This document shows positions 27,134-35,835 of a stretch of 64,000 nt of DNA, piece after piece. Source of the DNA: Pseudomonas sediminis (GTDB taxonomy: Bacteria; Pseudomonadota; Gammaproteobacteria; Pseudomonadales; Pseudomonadaceae); the NCBI RefSeq assembly GCF_039555755.1, contig NZ_CP154631.1:1178001-1242000 (forward strand), written 5' to 3'. Numbering within the stretch: the first letter of the stretch is position 1; each line of letters starts with the position of its first letter. The notes under the pieces are model-generated. The model did no database searches and was not told the DNA's origin. It saw only the letters and a list, made by a program, of their open reading frames with translations. The position numbers were made by a program, and so were the translations under genes.

Positions 27134-27286
27134 TCAGTGCCCTGTGGAGGAGTTGCCGTAGCTATCCGTGCTTGGTTGTGCGCACTGTTCGCCAGCCGAC
27201 TTCAAACGCCGGTCAAAGTAGTTAATGACAAAGGCCAAGAATAGAATCACGGGCAGCATGAGCAGACCGATCGCTTGGGGGGCCAT
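27134..27286 (-). CDS. small membrane protein, 50 residues
   Basis: MAPQAIGLLMLPVILFLAFV then INYFDRRLKS and a polar tail ending NSSTGH. One membrane helix (about 7-24), cytosolic or periplasmic basic stretch next. It sits between the CorA-like gene (32-base gap) and the GNAT-peptidase gene, in the same direction with no room for other signals, so it belongs to the operon. No family recognised. Confidence 0.6.
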   Translation of the reverse strand: MAPQAIGLLMLPVILFLAFVINYFDRRLKSAGEQCAQPSTDSYGNSSTGH

Positions 27287-27318
27287 GGTATTTCCTTGGC
27301 GTGGGTGATGGGCTAGGG

Positions 27319-28299
27319 CTAGCGCGCCGCTTGTTCACGGCGGCGCGCCGAAATGTTCAGGGCACCGCCCTGCGGCGAGCCGAACAGGCGGCGCAGGCCC
27401 AGCAGCATCAAGCCGGCCAGTCCGACCAGCGAAGCGATGAACAGGGAATAGGACAACCACCAGGGAATGGCCTGGGTCATCATGCTGAACTCGGACATGC
27501 CGCCGATTCCGGCGATCAGATTCAGCGGCAGGAACACCACGTTGATCAGGGTCAGCTTGCGCAGCATCTCGTTCATGTTGGCGTTGAGCAGGTTGCCGCG
27601 CGCGTCCATCAGGCCCGAGAGCACCGAGGCGTAGATCTCGGCCTGCTTGATGCACTGCTCGTTCTCGATCAGCAGGTCGTCGAGCTGGGCGATGACGGCC
27701 GCGCCGAAGCCGGCCCGCTCGCCATAGTCGCGCAGGCGGCTGAGGACGCTGCCGTTACTCTGGATGGCATTGATGTAGTAGATCAGGCTCTCGCTGAGAC
27801 CGAGCATCTGCAGCAAATGCTGGTTGTGCATGGTCTGGCTGAAGCGCTGCTGCAGTTCGCGGGCCACCAGCTTTATGACCTTGAGATGGCCCTGGTAGTG
27901 ATGGATGTTATCCAGCAGCAGCGCCATCAGCACATCCAGCGGCTGGTGTAGATCGCGCCGCTGGTGCAGGCCACAGAGCAGCGAGTCGGCGCTGGAGATC
28001 AGCAGCAGCTGGCGCTCGCCCAGCAGCATGCCAAACGAGGACACCTCGAAGGTGCAGTTCTCGTTGCCGGAGAAGCTTTCCGGGCGCTTCCAGATCAGGA
28101 ACAGCGAGCGGGGGTGGAACTCGACGCGAGACACCTCGTCCGGGTCCAGCGCCGAGTCCAGGGTGTGAGCGTCCAGGCCGAAGTACTGGCGCAGCCAGGC
28201 GCGCTCCTGGGCATCCGGGGCAATGCACAGCTGCAGCGGCGCGGCATCGTCGTCGCAGGCGAGCAAGGTGCCGTCATGAAGTTGATAGCTCTGGCGCAT
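27319..28299 (-). CDS. CorA-like membrane transporter lacking the GMN signature
   Basis: 326 residues. Soluble N-terminal CorA domain (LDPDEVSRVEFHPRSLFLIWK), a long helix region (about 130-250), then two C-terminal membrane helices (about 254-275 and 285-305). The loop after the first helix reads IGGMSEFS where Mg2+/Co2+ channels have GMN. The Asn that selects the hydrated ion is replaced by Ser, so the substrate may differ (a Zn/Mg export-type or a sensor). It starts nine bases after the RimK-like gene and is clearly in one operon with it. Confidence 0.78.
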   Translation of the reverse strand: MRQSYQLHDGTLLACDDDAAPLQLCIAPDAQERAWLRQYFGLDAHTLDSALDPDEVSRVEFHPRSLFLIWKRPESFSGNENCTFEVSSFGMLLGERQLLLISSADSLLCGLHQRRDLHQPLDVLMALLLDNIHHYQGHLKVIKLVARELQQRFSQTMHNQHLLQMLGLSESLIYYINAIQSNGSVLSRLRDYGERAGFGAAVIAQLDDLLIENEQCIKQAEIYASVLSGLMDARGNLLNANMNEMLRKLTLINVVFLPLNLIAGIGGMSEFSMMTQAIPWWLSYSLFIASLVGLAGLMLLGLRRLFGSPQGGALNISARRREQAAR

Positions 28300-28308
28300 A
28301 TAGCCTCC

Positions 28309-29883
28309 TCAGCGTACGGCACCGCGACGCTTGAGTTCGAGACGGCGGACGAAGTCCTCCAGCACCAGCCGGTACAGCTCATCACCCAGATGTGCGTCCT
28401 CGATGCCAGCGTCGAGGTTGGGGTTGTCGTTGACCTCAATCACCTTGACGCTGCCGCCGACCTGCTTGAGGTCTACGCCGTACAGCCCGTCGCCGATCAG
28501 GTTGGCGGTCTTCACCGCCAGCTCAACCACTTCCCTGGGTGCGTCTTCGATGGCCACAGTGCGGCACTCGCCGATCACCTCGCTTCCCTTGGCCTTGTGA
28601 TTGACGATCTGCCAGTGGCCCTTGGACATGAAGTACTGGCAGGCGAAGATCGGCTGGCGGTTGAGCACGCCGATGCGCCAGTCGTACTCGGTGAAGAGGA
28701 ACTCCTGGGCCAGCAGCAGAACCGAGTGCTCGAACAGCTGGGCGCTGGCCTCGCGTAACTGCTGAGGGTTCTCCACTTTGATCACGCCACGGGAGAAGCA
28801 GCCGTCGGGAATCTTCAGCACCAACGGGAAGCCCAGGCGCTCGCCGACCTTGTCCAGCTCCTGCGGGTTGTCACGGTAGAGAATCTCGGTGGCCGGCATG
28901 CTCAGCGCCTGGCTGCGCAGCAGGTCGGTGAGGTAGACCTTGTTGGTGCAGCGCAGGATCGAGTTCGGGTCGTCCATGACGATTAGCCCCTCGCTCTCGG
29001 CCTTCTTGGCGAAGCGGTAGGTGTGGTCGTCGACGCTGGTGGTCTCCCGAATCAGCAGGGCATCGTATTCGGCCAGCCGCGAGTAGTCTTTCTTCTCGAT
29101 CAGGTCGACATCGATACCGAGGCTCTTACCCACGCGCACGAAGTTCTGCAGAGCCTTGGCGTTGGAAGGCGGCAGCTGCTCGTCCGGGTTGTACAGGATG
29201 GCCAGGTCGTAGCGCATCACCTGAGGTGAGCGCGGCGTGCGCCAGACCTTGCGGCTGAAGCCGTCGAGGGCCTGGGCGAACTGATCTTCCTGCTGCTCGC
29301 GCAGCTTGTGCAGAGCCCCGGGGCGCAGTCCGGCGATCTGCCAGCTGTCGCCCTTGCGGAAATCGACCAGCAGGATGGGGCAAGGGAAGGCTTCGAATAG
29401 CTGGCGCGCGATGTCCTGAAGCGGTGTCAGGTCGGTCTTGCCGAAGTACAGGCTGAGGGTGAAACCCTCCATGTCGGCGCAGGGATGCTGGGCCAGCGCC
29501 TTGTCCAGCGAGCGCTCCAAATCATCCAGAGCCAGGCCGTAGAGCGATTTGCGCGCCAGTTCGCTGACGGTGCGCACCGAGGGGATGACCTTGTGCCCGC
29601 GCGCTTCGGCCAGCAGCGAACAGTAGTAGCCGTGGCCCAGGTACTTGAAGTTACGGCACAGGTTGATCACCTGGGTGCGCTTGCCGCTGTCGCTGCCAGG
29701 CGACTGCTCCAGATACTCGCGGGCGGTGAGCATGTTTTCGCTGGGCAGGTAGGACGACCAGTCCTCCTTGCGCTCGACGATGATCAAGACTTCGCGAGGG
29801 CCTTTCAGCACCTCGACTGCCGGCAGGGGCTCAGGCTCGGGATGGAAGACTGGCATGCAAAGGTTGGCTTGTACCGAAGACAT
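28309..29883 (-). CDS. RimK-family ATP-grasp ligase with N-terminal RLAN domain
   Basis: 524 residues. Residues about 1-215 are the RimK-like ATP-grasp N-terminal (RLAN) domain (VLIIVERKEDWSSYLP, INLCRNFKYLGHGYYCSLLAEARGHKVIPS). Residues about 225-515 are a RimK-type ATP-grasp ligase (SILRCTNKVYLTDLL, FPLVLKIPDGCFSRGVIKV, LLAQEFLFTEYDWRIGVL, VIEVNDNPNLDAGIED with metal-binding Glu/Asn). Such enzymes join an amino acid to a carboxyl group using ATP. The ATG at 29883 is chosen; a TTG 33 bases upstream is in frame. First gene of RimK / CorA-like / small TM / GNAT-C39. Substrate unknown; predicted peptide or N-acetyl-amino-acid product. Confidence 0.85.
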   Translation of the reverse strand: MSSVQANLCMPVFHPEPEPLPAVEVLKGPREVLIIVERKEDWSSYLPSENMLTAREYLEQSPGSDSGKRTQVINLCRNFKYLGHGYYCSLLAEARGHKVIPSVRTVSELARKSLYGLALDDLERSLDKALAQHPCADMEGFTLSLYFGKTDLTPLQDIARQLFEAFPCPILLVDFRKGDSWQIAGLRPGALHKLREQQEDQFAQALDGFSRKVWRTPRSPQVMRYDLAILYNPDEQLPPSNAKALQNFVRVGKSLGIDVDLIEKKDYSRLAEYDALLIRETTSVDDHTYRFAKKAESEGLIVMDDPNSILRCTNKVYLTDLLRSQALSMPATEILYRDNPQELDKVGERLGFPLVLKIPDGCFSRGVIKVENPQQLREASAQLFEHSVLLLAQEFLFTEYDWRIGVLNRQPIFACQYFMSKGHWQIVNHKAKGSEVIGECRTVAIEDAPREVVELAVKTANLIGDGLYGVDLKQVGGSVKVIEVNDNPNLDAGIEDAHLGDELYRLVLEDFVRRLELKRRGAVR

Positions 29884-29916
29884 CTGACTGACCCATTGAG
29901 GAGTTGGTGTCCTCAA

Positions 29917-30605
29917 TAAACCACCTAATTCTGGGAATGTCTCAGCACTCTACGAAAGCTTTACGCGGTTTGCGCGAATTCTTATGGAACCGCTGCGCCA
30001 TCACCGCTTCGGGCCGACACCAGAAGATTCCAACAGTCCGCTATTGGCCGACTCCAGCCCGTTACCGGCGCTGCCGCGTTGGCATATCTGTCGGTACTTG
30101 GTTGGCGATAAGTTGTTCCAGGTCAGCAACAACCCGGAGTTGTTCAACTGACGCTTGTTCAGCCTGGAGTCCGTCGACGCGGTGATCGCTTGGGCACAGC
30201 CCTTGTGGTCAGAATCCTGTCAATAAACCGCCCATTCTTGCGTCGGCATAGCGGTCGATGGCGTGTGCGCTCGAGTAGCGCTGACCTGCCCTCGCCCACC
30301 ACCCAACGGCGTCGAAGTACCCACTCTCTCTACCTACTTACTCAGCTCAGCGGTTCAGAGTGCACGGAAAAGGTGGAGGGCAAGATAAAAGGGGGCGGCA
30401 CTTCGTTGGCCTGAAAAGTAGTCTGCACGGGGGTTGGAGACGGCACCCAAGGCATGTATAGGCGTGCCGTGCACAGCGCAAACTCCCGCCAGTTCTGGCT
30501 TTGGCGCGTGCCTAACACTCCACATTGCGATCAGCTTGGAACAGGCATCGGGTAACCAAACCTACAACCGGAAACCGATGTAGACACAGAGTCATGCCTG
30601 GAAGC
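29917..30605. other. gene-poor stretch upstream of the RimK-like operon
   Basis: About 690 bases. A 55-residue frame at 29984-30151 (MEPLRHHRFGPTPEDSN...) has no good ribosome site and no recognisable family; it may be a gene fragment. Nothing else defensible. Confidence 0.45.
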
Positions 30606-30666
30606 TTGTAGCCCTTGAGCTACAAGACAGCTCGGACTGTGCCATTTTGTAGCCCAAGAGCTACAA
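30606..30666 (+). promoter_or_regulatory. twin operator TTGTAGC-N6-GCTACAA
   Basis: Two 20-bp palindromes, TTGTAGC-CCTTGA-GCTACAA (30606-30625) and TTGTAGC-CCAAGA-GCTACAA (30647-30666), 41 bases centre to centre (about four helical turns). The second abuts the ATG of a short HTH-type remnant at 30667. This is the layout of an autoregulated antitoxin operator. Confidence 0.65.
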
Positions 30667-30747
30667 ATGACCTCTTTCAACGATGTTTCTGAAACGCTGA
30701 AAAAGCGTGCGCGCAACACCCCTGATCAGACGCGCTCATCAACCTAG
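30667..30747 (+). pseudogene. HTH antitoxin-like remnant (HipB-type?)
   Basis: A 26-residue frame, MTSFNDVSETLKKRARN followed by TPDQTRSST and a stop. The opening resembles XRE/HipB-like antitoxins (MxxFxxxSxxLKxRAR), which continue into an HTH that is missing here. The Fic cassette begins within 15-30 bases of the break, so insertion or recombination of that cassette probably cut the gene. No toxin partner remains. Confidence 0.4.
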
Positions 30748-30759
30748 CAAGCCCGGCTT

Positions 30760-30838
30760 GAGAATTAGACAGTGAGCCGAATAGAAGGCATTATCGGCTC
30801 ACTGAATGAGCCGAATAGGCTCGCCAATCGGCTCACAG
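30760..30838 (+). promoter_or_regulatory. operator/promoter of Fic-NERD cassette, copy 1
   Basis: Repeated half-sites TGAGCCGAATA and TATCGGCTCA form two overlapping dyads (about 30773-30836), ten bases before the Fic gene. The same arrangement occurs at 39,528-39,603 before copy 2. The Fic protein has a C-terminal winged helix, so it may bind here itself. Confidence 0.55.
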
Positions 30839-30848
30839 ATGCCCCCTT

Positions 30849-31970
30849 ATGAATGAACCGCTCTGGATCTGGCAGCAGCCCAACTGGCCGCACTTCAGCT
30901 GGCAAGGCGAAACGCTTGCCCCGCTGCTGCGCGCTTGCAGTCAGGCTCAGGGGCGTTTGTTAGGAATGCTCGGTGCGGTGGGCAATGACACCGAAGTGCA
31001 GAGCAGCCTGGATGCCATGCTGCAAAACATCGTCACCTCTTCTGCCATCGAGGGTGAGCAGCTGAATGTCGGTTCGGTGCGTTCATCACTGGCGCGGCGC
31101 TTGGGGCTGAACGAAGAAGGTCGCACCACCTCACGTTCCGAAGGTCTGGCGGAACTGCTGCTCGATGCCACCCGCCTGCATCAACAACCGCTAGACGAAC
31201 AGCGACTCTTCACCTGGCACCGTTGGCTATTCCCCACCGATGAGCAACTGCTGACTCGACCATTACACATCGGTGCACTGCGTGGCGAAGAGCCCATGCA
31301 GGTCGTTTCAGGTAGGATCGACCGCCCCACCGTACATTTCGAAGCCCCTCCTCGCGCAGGATTGGAAGCGCAACTGACGGACTTTCTCGCCTGGTTCGAG
31401 AGCAGCCGCAGCGATGCCAGCCTCGACCCCTTTCTGCGCGCCGGCATCGCCCATTTCTGGTTCGTGACCCTGCACCCCTTCGATGACGGCAACGGTCGCC
31501 TCACTCGTGCCATCACCGACCTGGCATTGGCTCAGGGCGAGCAACAGGCCATCCGTTTTTACGCCATGTCGGCGAGCATCCTCGACGACCGCGCCGGTTA
31601 CTACCGCATTCTCGAAGCCAGTCAGAAAGGTGGGCTGGATATCACCAACTGGCTGCAGTGGTTTCTCGCAACCTTACTCAACAGCCTGGAGCAGGCCCTC
31701 GCTCGCATCGACCGCGTACTGGTCAAGGCGCGCTTCTGGCAGACACACCGCAGCCAAACACTATCTGCGGAGCAGATCAAAGTGCTAAACCGCCTGCTCG
31801 ATGGCGGCGAAAGGGGTTTCGAAAACGGTATCAGCGCAGCCCAGTACCAAGCCGTGGCCAAAGTATCCAAAGCCACCGCAACCCGTCATCTGGGCGACCT
31901 GCTGGAAAAAGGCTGCATCGAGCGGCTGCCCGGTGGAGGGCGCAGCACCCGTTACCAGATAGCACGCTGA
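30849..31970 (+). CDS. Fic-family AMPylator with winged-helix C-terminus, copy 1
   Basis: 373 residues. N-terminal DUF4172-type segment (WIWQQPNWPHFSW), inhibitory helix SSAIEGE matching the (S/T)xxxE(G/N) class II motif near residue 65, and the catalytic Fic core with HPFDDGNGRLTRAI (His, Asp and Arg all present, near 205). A C-terminal winged HTH (ISAAQYQAVAKVSKATATRHLGDLL) follows. Expected to transfer AMP (or a related group) from ATP onto a Thr/Ser/Tyr of a target, held off by its own Glu; probably also regulates its promoter. Nearly identical to the protein at 39616-40737. Confidence 0.9.
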   Translation: MNEPLWIWQQPNWPHFSWQGETLAPLLRACSQAQGRLLGMLGAVGNDTEVQSSLDAMLQNIVTSSAIEGEQLNVGSVRSSLARRLGLNEEGRTTSRSEGLAELLLDATRLHQQPLDEQRLFTWHRWLFPTDEQLLTRPLHIGALRGEEPMQVVSGRIDRPTVHFEAPPRAGLEAQLTDFLAWFESSRSDASLDPFLRAGIAHFWFVTLHPFDDGNGRLTRAITDLALAQGEQQAIRFYAMSASILDDRAGYYRILEASQKGGLDITNWLQWFLATLLNSLEQALARIDRVLVKARFWQTHRSQTLSAEQIKVLNRLLDGGERGFENGISAAQYQAVAKVSKATATRHLGDLLEKGCIERLPGGGRSTRYQIAR

Positions 31971-32138
31971 GCACCTTAGCCGAGCTTGTCAGGCTCTAGT
32001 GCGTCATCGCGTCATAGGACAATGGTCACGATCCCCCTTGAGCCATTGAAAGCAATTAGCCATTATCCGGGTGTGCCAGGCATCTGGATTTCGGCACACC
32101 TGCTCGCCTCTCCATCAAGCAGCCGCTCAAGGAAGAAA

Positions 32139-32909
32139 ATGGATTACAGCCCGATAGTCGCCCAAGTCTGGGGCATGCTGACCTGGTTCATCCCGGCGGC
32201 CCTGCTGATCGGCCTGCTCAAATCGCCCTGGGCCAAGGGGCAGATCGGTGAACTGCTGGTGCGGCTGTTTGCCCATTGGCAACTGGACAAGCAGACCTAC
32301 CGCCGCCTGCACAACGTCACCCTGAATACGCCAGACGGCACCACGCAGATCGACCACGTATTCCTCTCGCCTTACGGCATCTTCGTGCTTGAAACGAAGA
32401 ACATGAGCGGCTGGATCTTCGGCAGCGAGAAGCAGGCGCAGTGGACGCAGAAGCTCTACAAACGCACCTTCAAATTCCAGAACCCGCTACGCCAGAACTA
32501 TAAGCACCTCAAAGCCCTGGAAGCCACCCTTGGTGTCAATCCCGAGCACCTGCACTCAGTCATCATCTTTGTAGGCGGCAGCACCTTTAAAACAGAAGTG
32601 CCAGCCAACGTCACCCAGGGCATTGGCTTTATCCGCTATATCAAGTCATTCCAGCAGCCAGTATTCAGCGCGGCTGAAGTCGACGCCATGCTGCACGCCC
32701 TGCAAACCGGCCGTCGTGCCCCCACCCTCGCCACCCACCGCGAGCATGTGCAAAACCTGAAGCGCCGGAGCGATCCGACAGCCGAGCGGCAATGCCCGAA
32801 ATGCGGAAGTGCGCTGCTGATTCGCACCGTGAAATCAGGCCCGAAATCAGGGCAGCAATTTTGGGGATGCTCGGCATTCCCCAAGTGCCGAACCATGCAA
32901 AGCCTTTAA
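32139..32909 (+). CDS. NERD nuclease-like protein with topoisomerase zinc ribbon, copy 1
   Basis: 256 residues. One N-terminal membrane helix (VAQVWGMLTWFIPAALLIG), then a NERD domain (about 30-160) with KGQIGELLV, TQIDHVFLSPYGIFVLETKN (Asp and Glu-x-Lys of a PD-(D/E)xK nuclease fold). The C-terminal zinc ribbon has CPKCGSALL...FWGCSAFPKC (four Cys), as in topoisomerase I tails. Likely membrane-tethered DNA-binding nuclease. The ATG at 32139 matches copy 2 (40907) exactly in length. Pairs with Fic upstream. Confidence 0.85.
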   Translation: MDYSPIVAQVWGMLTWFIPAALLIGLLKSPWAKGQIGELLVRLFAHWQLDKQTYRRLHNVTLNTPDGTTQIDHVFLSPYGIFVLETKNMSGWIFGSEKQAQWTQKLYKRTFKFQNPLRQNYKHLKALEATLGVNPEHLHSVIIFVGGSTFKTEVPANVTQGIGFIRYIKSFQQPVFSAAEVDAMLHALQTGRRAPTLATHREHVQNLKRRSDPTAERQCPKCGSALLIRTVKSGPKSGQQFWGCSAFPKCRTMQSL

Positions 32910-32940
32910 CAACCATCCATTGATACGCAGGACGCTCATC

Positions 32941-33342
32941 ATGCAATCAAGCAAAAACTGGCTGCTGGCGATTGCCGTCACAGCGCTCAGCGCTGGAACA
33001 CACGCAGCGGACGATGGCTACAGCGAAACCTATACCGCCTGCATGGATGAGTCCGGCGGCGTGACGGTGAATATGCTCGATTGCATGGGCAGCGAGACGG
33101 AACAGCAAGACGCCCGCCTCAACCAAAATTACAAAGCCGCCATGCAAGCGCTAACACCCGCACAGCAAACACAACTGCGCGACGTGCAGCGGCTATGGAT
33201 CAAATTCCGTGATGCTGATTGTGCCCTGCTCGGTAGCTTTACTGGAGGCACCATCGACCGCATAAACAGCGCCTCGTGCTTTTTGGATATGACCAAGCAG
33301 CGCGCCGATAACCTTGCGGGATTGACCGACCCAAGCCTGTGA
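32941..33342 (+). CDS. secreted LprI/DUF1311-type protein
   Basis: 133 residues with a signal peptide (MQSSKNWLLAIAVTALSAGTHA) and the DUF1311 pattern: CMDESGGVTVNMLDCMGSE, DARLNQNYKAAMQAL, LRDVQRLWIKFRDADC, ASCFLDMTKQRADNL. Conserved Cys pairs suggest disulfides in the periplasm. The family includes lysozyme-inhibitor LprI. The ATG at 32941 is used because it begins the signal peptide. Cargo placed right after the first Fic-NERD cassette. Confidence 0.75.
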   Translation: MQSSKNWLLAIAVTALSAGTHAADDGYSETYTACMDESGGVTVNMLDCMGSETEQQDARLNQNYKAAMQALTPAQQTQLRDVQRLWIKFRDADCALLGSFTGGTIDRINSASCFLDMTKQRADNLAGLTDPSL

Positions 33343-33449
33343 CTGGATGACAGCTATCCGAAAATAAATTTGTCTTCTTTTCGCACAGGCAGAGATAAAA
33401 AAATGTGGGCTAACGCTATTAACTCCAAAAACCAATAGAAGAAATAAAT

Positions 33450-34508
33450 ATGGCTGACGATGCTACGGAAATAACCGAATACAACATCGCTGACGACGCA
33501 GAGCTTGAGCGAATTATTTTTCACATCGTCAGTCCCGACCTAGAGACCCCTAGGATTCTCATGGAGGTCGACACACCTGAAGACTACTCTAAATTCTTCA
33601 TTGACCGCCTAAAAGAAACGCTAAAAGGAACAACTTATATATTTCAAGAAGAATCTTGGGTGAAATCCCAGATTAAAAATGCCATGACGAGCCCGCACGC
33701 ATTTGTAGACACCTCAGAGAGACTCGCACAAAAATTCCAAGAGCTATTCAAATCTGACAAAAGACTTATACCTGGAGCGTTAATGCTCCTAAAGATAAAA
33801 AATGGAAAAGACACTTATGGCGCATTAATCAAATATGACGACATGAGCGTCATCTCTTACAAAACCAAAACACTAGATAATGGAAAAGTAAAACCAGTAC
33901 TTGATCAGTTTTTAAATAATTTCGTACAAGACAAGAGGGCCATTCAGAAGTCTGTACTTTTCAACATTAACTCCCCACACTCAAATATAATCTGCACTGA
34001 CAGAAGCGGCACCAAAGGAGACATAACAGACAAGCTCAAGGGATACTTACAAGCCGACAGACTTTTCACACGCACGCTATTAACAGAAAGACTTATATCC
34101 GCGCTAGAAGAAACAGCACGATCCCAATCAGACCTCATCCCACAAGAAATAAAGAGAAAGCTTAAAAGCGCGGTCAGGCATGCCGTCAAAGAAATTGTCG
34201 AATTTGACCCAGAGAATCATGAGCAAATTCTTACTGCCGCTTTCGGTGAGGCTCACAAAGAGGAAAAATTAAGAAAAGCATTCAGCGCCGCATTGAAAAG
34301 TAGAAAAATTCTACACGAGAAATTTGAGATAGCGCATGAAGCGGTCAAACAACCATCAAAAAGAATTAAACAGACACACGAAGGGGTAAAAGTAATCTAC
34401 ACAAGTGATGACATAGGAAAGAATATTTTCTTCGAGGAAAATGGCGCAAAGAAAACAATTCGTATCGTCACTGACCGATACACATTAGACGACGAAGCAG
34501 ATGATTGA
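33450..34508 (+). CDS. NdpA/YejK-like nucleoid-associated protein
   Basis: 352 residues, distinctly AT-rich DNA compared with all neighbours. Pattern of the 37-kDa nucleoid-associated family (NA37): an N-terminal half with FFIDRLKETLKGTTYIFQEES, GALMLLKIKNGKDTYGALIKYDD, then SNIICTDRSG, and DKLKGYLQADRLFTRTLLTERL. Lys/Glu-rich helical C-terminus. It overlaps the next gene by eight bases (33450-34508 / 34501), a coupled pair. In islands such proteins are often partners of anti-phage or competition genes, but I cannot match it to a named system. Confidence 0.65.
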   Translation: MADDATEITEYNIADDAELERIIFHIVSPDLETPRILMEVDTPEDYSKFFIDRLKETLKGTTYIFQEESWVKSQIKNAMTSPHAFVDTSERLAQKFQELFKSDKRLIPGALMLLKIKNGKDTYGALIKYDDMSVISYKTKTLDNGKVKPVLDQFLNNFVQDKRAIQKSVLFNINSPHSNIICTDRSGTKGDITDKLKGYLQADRLFTRTLLTERLISALEETARSQSDLIPQEIKRKLKSAVRHAVKEIVEFDPENHEQILTAAFGEAHKEEKLRKAFSAALKSRKILHEKFEIAHEAVKQPSKRIKQTHEGVKVIYTSDDIGKNIFFEENGAKKTIRIVTDRYTLDDEADD

Positions 34509-35835
34509 AATTTTCACACGACTAACGTTTGAAAGCGAGTCATTAGATACTGCATTCTATCGTCCAGAGAAACCGAATGACTCAACGCTCGCACAGGATT
34601 TAAATATACTAGCAACGCGAGAAAACATTGACTTTTCGATTCAAATTAGTGACGCCTTCGACGAGCAGATAGCCCTTCCAGCACAAGAGGATCTATCGAG
34701 CTTCAACGTTGAGCTAGTATCATTTATAAAAAACAACAAATCCGATACTCAATATTTTTTCACTACTCAAGGCCTACTAAAAAACCTTGAGTCCAGCGAA
34801 ATATCAAAATCTTCGAACATATACATACTCGAAGACTTTACCGAATTCAAAACACTCACCTGCAACTTCAGAAAATGGGATTTATGTAAGCCGAACATAT
34901 CCCACAAGCAGGACAGCGAACATCATGTAGACGCTCGAAAAATCGTAAATGATTTTACAGGCTCTCAGATTAATTCAAACCACCTCTTTTGGGTAACTAC
35001 CGATATTGCGACCGCCCCCAGCGAAATTATTACAGCATGGCTTAAACACTCCACACCCAAGGCCTCAATTTTACTTCTTTCTGAAATATCAACTAACAGC
35101 AACAAGACAATATATACACTAAAAGGAAATAAGAATTTAGAATTTCATGCCAATGAAAAGGCTGTCGAACTACCTCACAGCGCACACATCAATATTCACA
35201 ACGCCTTAAACTGGATATTTGACACAGCCAGAGAGACCGAAATAAGACACACGCTGTTGTGCCAGCGACTATCACACAACAACTCCAAAAAACTAGAAAC
35301 CTGGACTGAATTCATTGCAAGAACAATAACCCCCTCATTATCAGCCGCTAAAGAAGACTACAAAAAACATCTGCTTATCAAAACAGGGGATTTACTTAAA
35401 GCCATTACAGACATTCGAAAAGCAGTTGCCGACGAAACAAACAAAATAATAGAAAGAACGAGCAACCTTACATCCAACCTTCTCCGGGATGCAAGCATAG
35501 CATTCGTAATAGCAGTTCTAAGACAAACTTTAATTACGAAAAACCTTCTCACAAAAGAGAACGCATCACTATTACTGCTGGCTACTGCTGCATGGTTAGT
35601 GACTAGCATTTGCCTCACCAGCTACCAGAACAAACTCGTCATAAATTCACAAATACGCTTTCGCCGCAACTGGAGCAAAGGATTAAGCTCTTTAGTACCT
35701 GAAAGCGAGCTCAAAAAAATATCGAGACGCCCTTTAAAAGACGCAATATCTAATTATAAAAAAATAAAAATTATTGTAAGCGCCATATACGCAACACTAG
35801 TACTAATAATTGCAAGCATCCTTATTTTCACATAG
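34501..35835 (+). CDS. AT-rich membrane protein coupled to NdpA-like gene
   Basis: 444 residues, no family recognised. A soluble N-terminal part (1-290) with no visible catalytic motif, then a helical stretch (about 295-325) and three hydrophobic segments: AFVIAVLRQTL (about 335), SLLLLATAAWLVTSICL (about 355-372), and IIVSAIYATLVLIIASILIF at the very end. Cytosolic sensor plus membrane anchor or pore is a fair guess. Coupled by an eight-base overlap to the NdpA-like gene. A cytosolic DNA-binding-type partner with a membrane effector is a layout seen in abortive defence; inference. Confidence 0.6.
   Translation: MIEIFTRLTFESESLDTAFYRPEKPNDSTLAQDLNILATRENIDFSIQISDAFDEQIALPAQEDLSSFNVELVSFIKNNKSDTQYFFTTQGLLKNLESSEISKSSNIYILEDFTEFKTLTCNFRKWDLCKPNISHKQDSEHHVDARKIVNDFTGSQINSNHLFWVTTDIATAPSEIITAWLKHSTPKASILLLSEISTNSNKTIYTLKGNKNLEFHANEKAVELPHSAHINIHNALNWIFDTARETEIRHTLLCQRLSHNNSKKLETWTEFIARTITPSLSAAKEDYKKHLLIKTGDLLKAITDIRKAVADETNKIIERTSNLTSNLLRDASIAFVIAVLRQTLITKNLLTKENASLLLLATAAWLVTSICLTSYQNKLVINSQIRFRRNWSKGLSSLVPESELKKISRRPLKDAISNYKKIKIIVSAIYATLVLIIASILIFT

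Noticed and set aside
29984-30151. 55-residue ORF MEPLRHHRFGPTPE...
   Set aside because: No ribosome site and no family resemblance; may be a gene fragment but not supportable as a gene.
33450-35835. Assignment of the NdpA/membrane pair to a named anti-phage system
   Set aside because: I could not match the second protein to any known defence family from sequence alone, so no system name is given.
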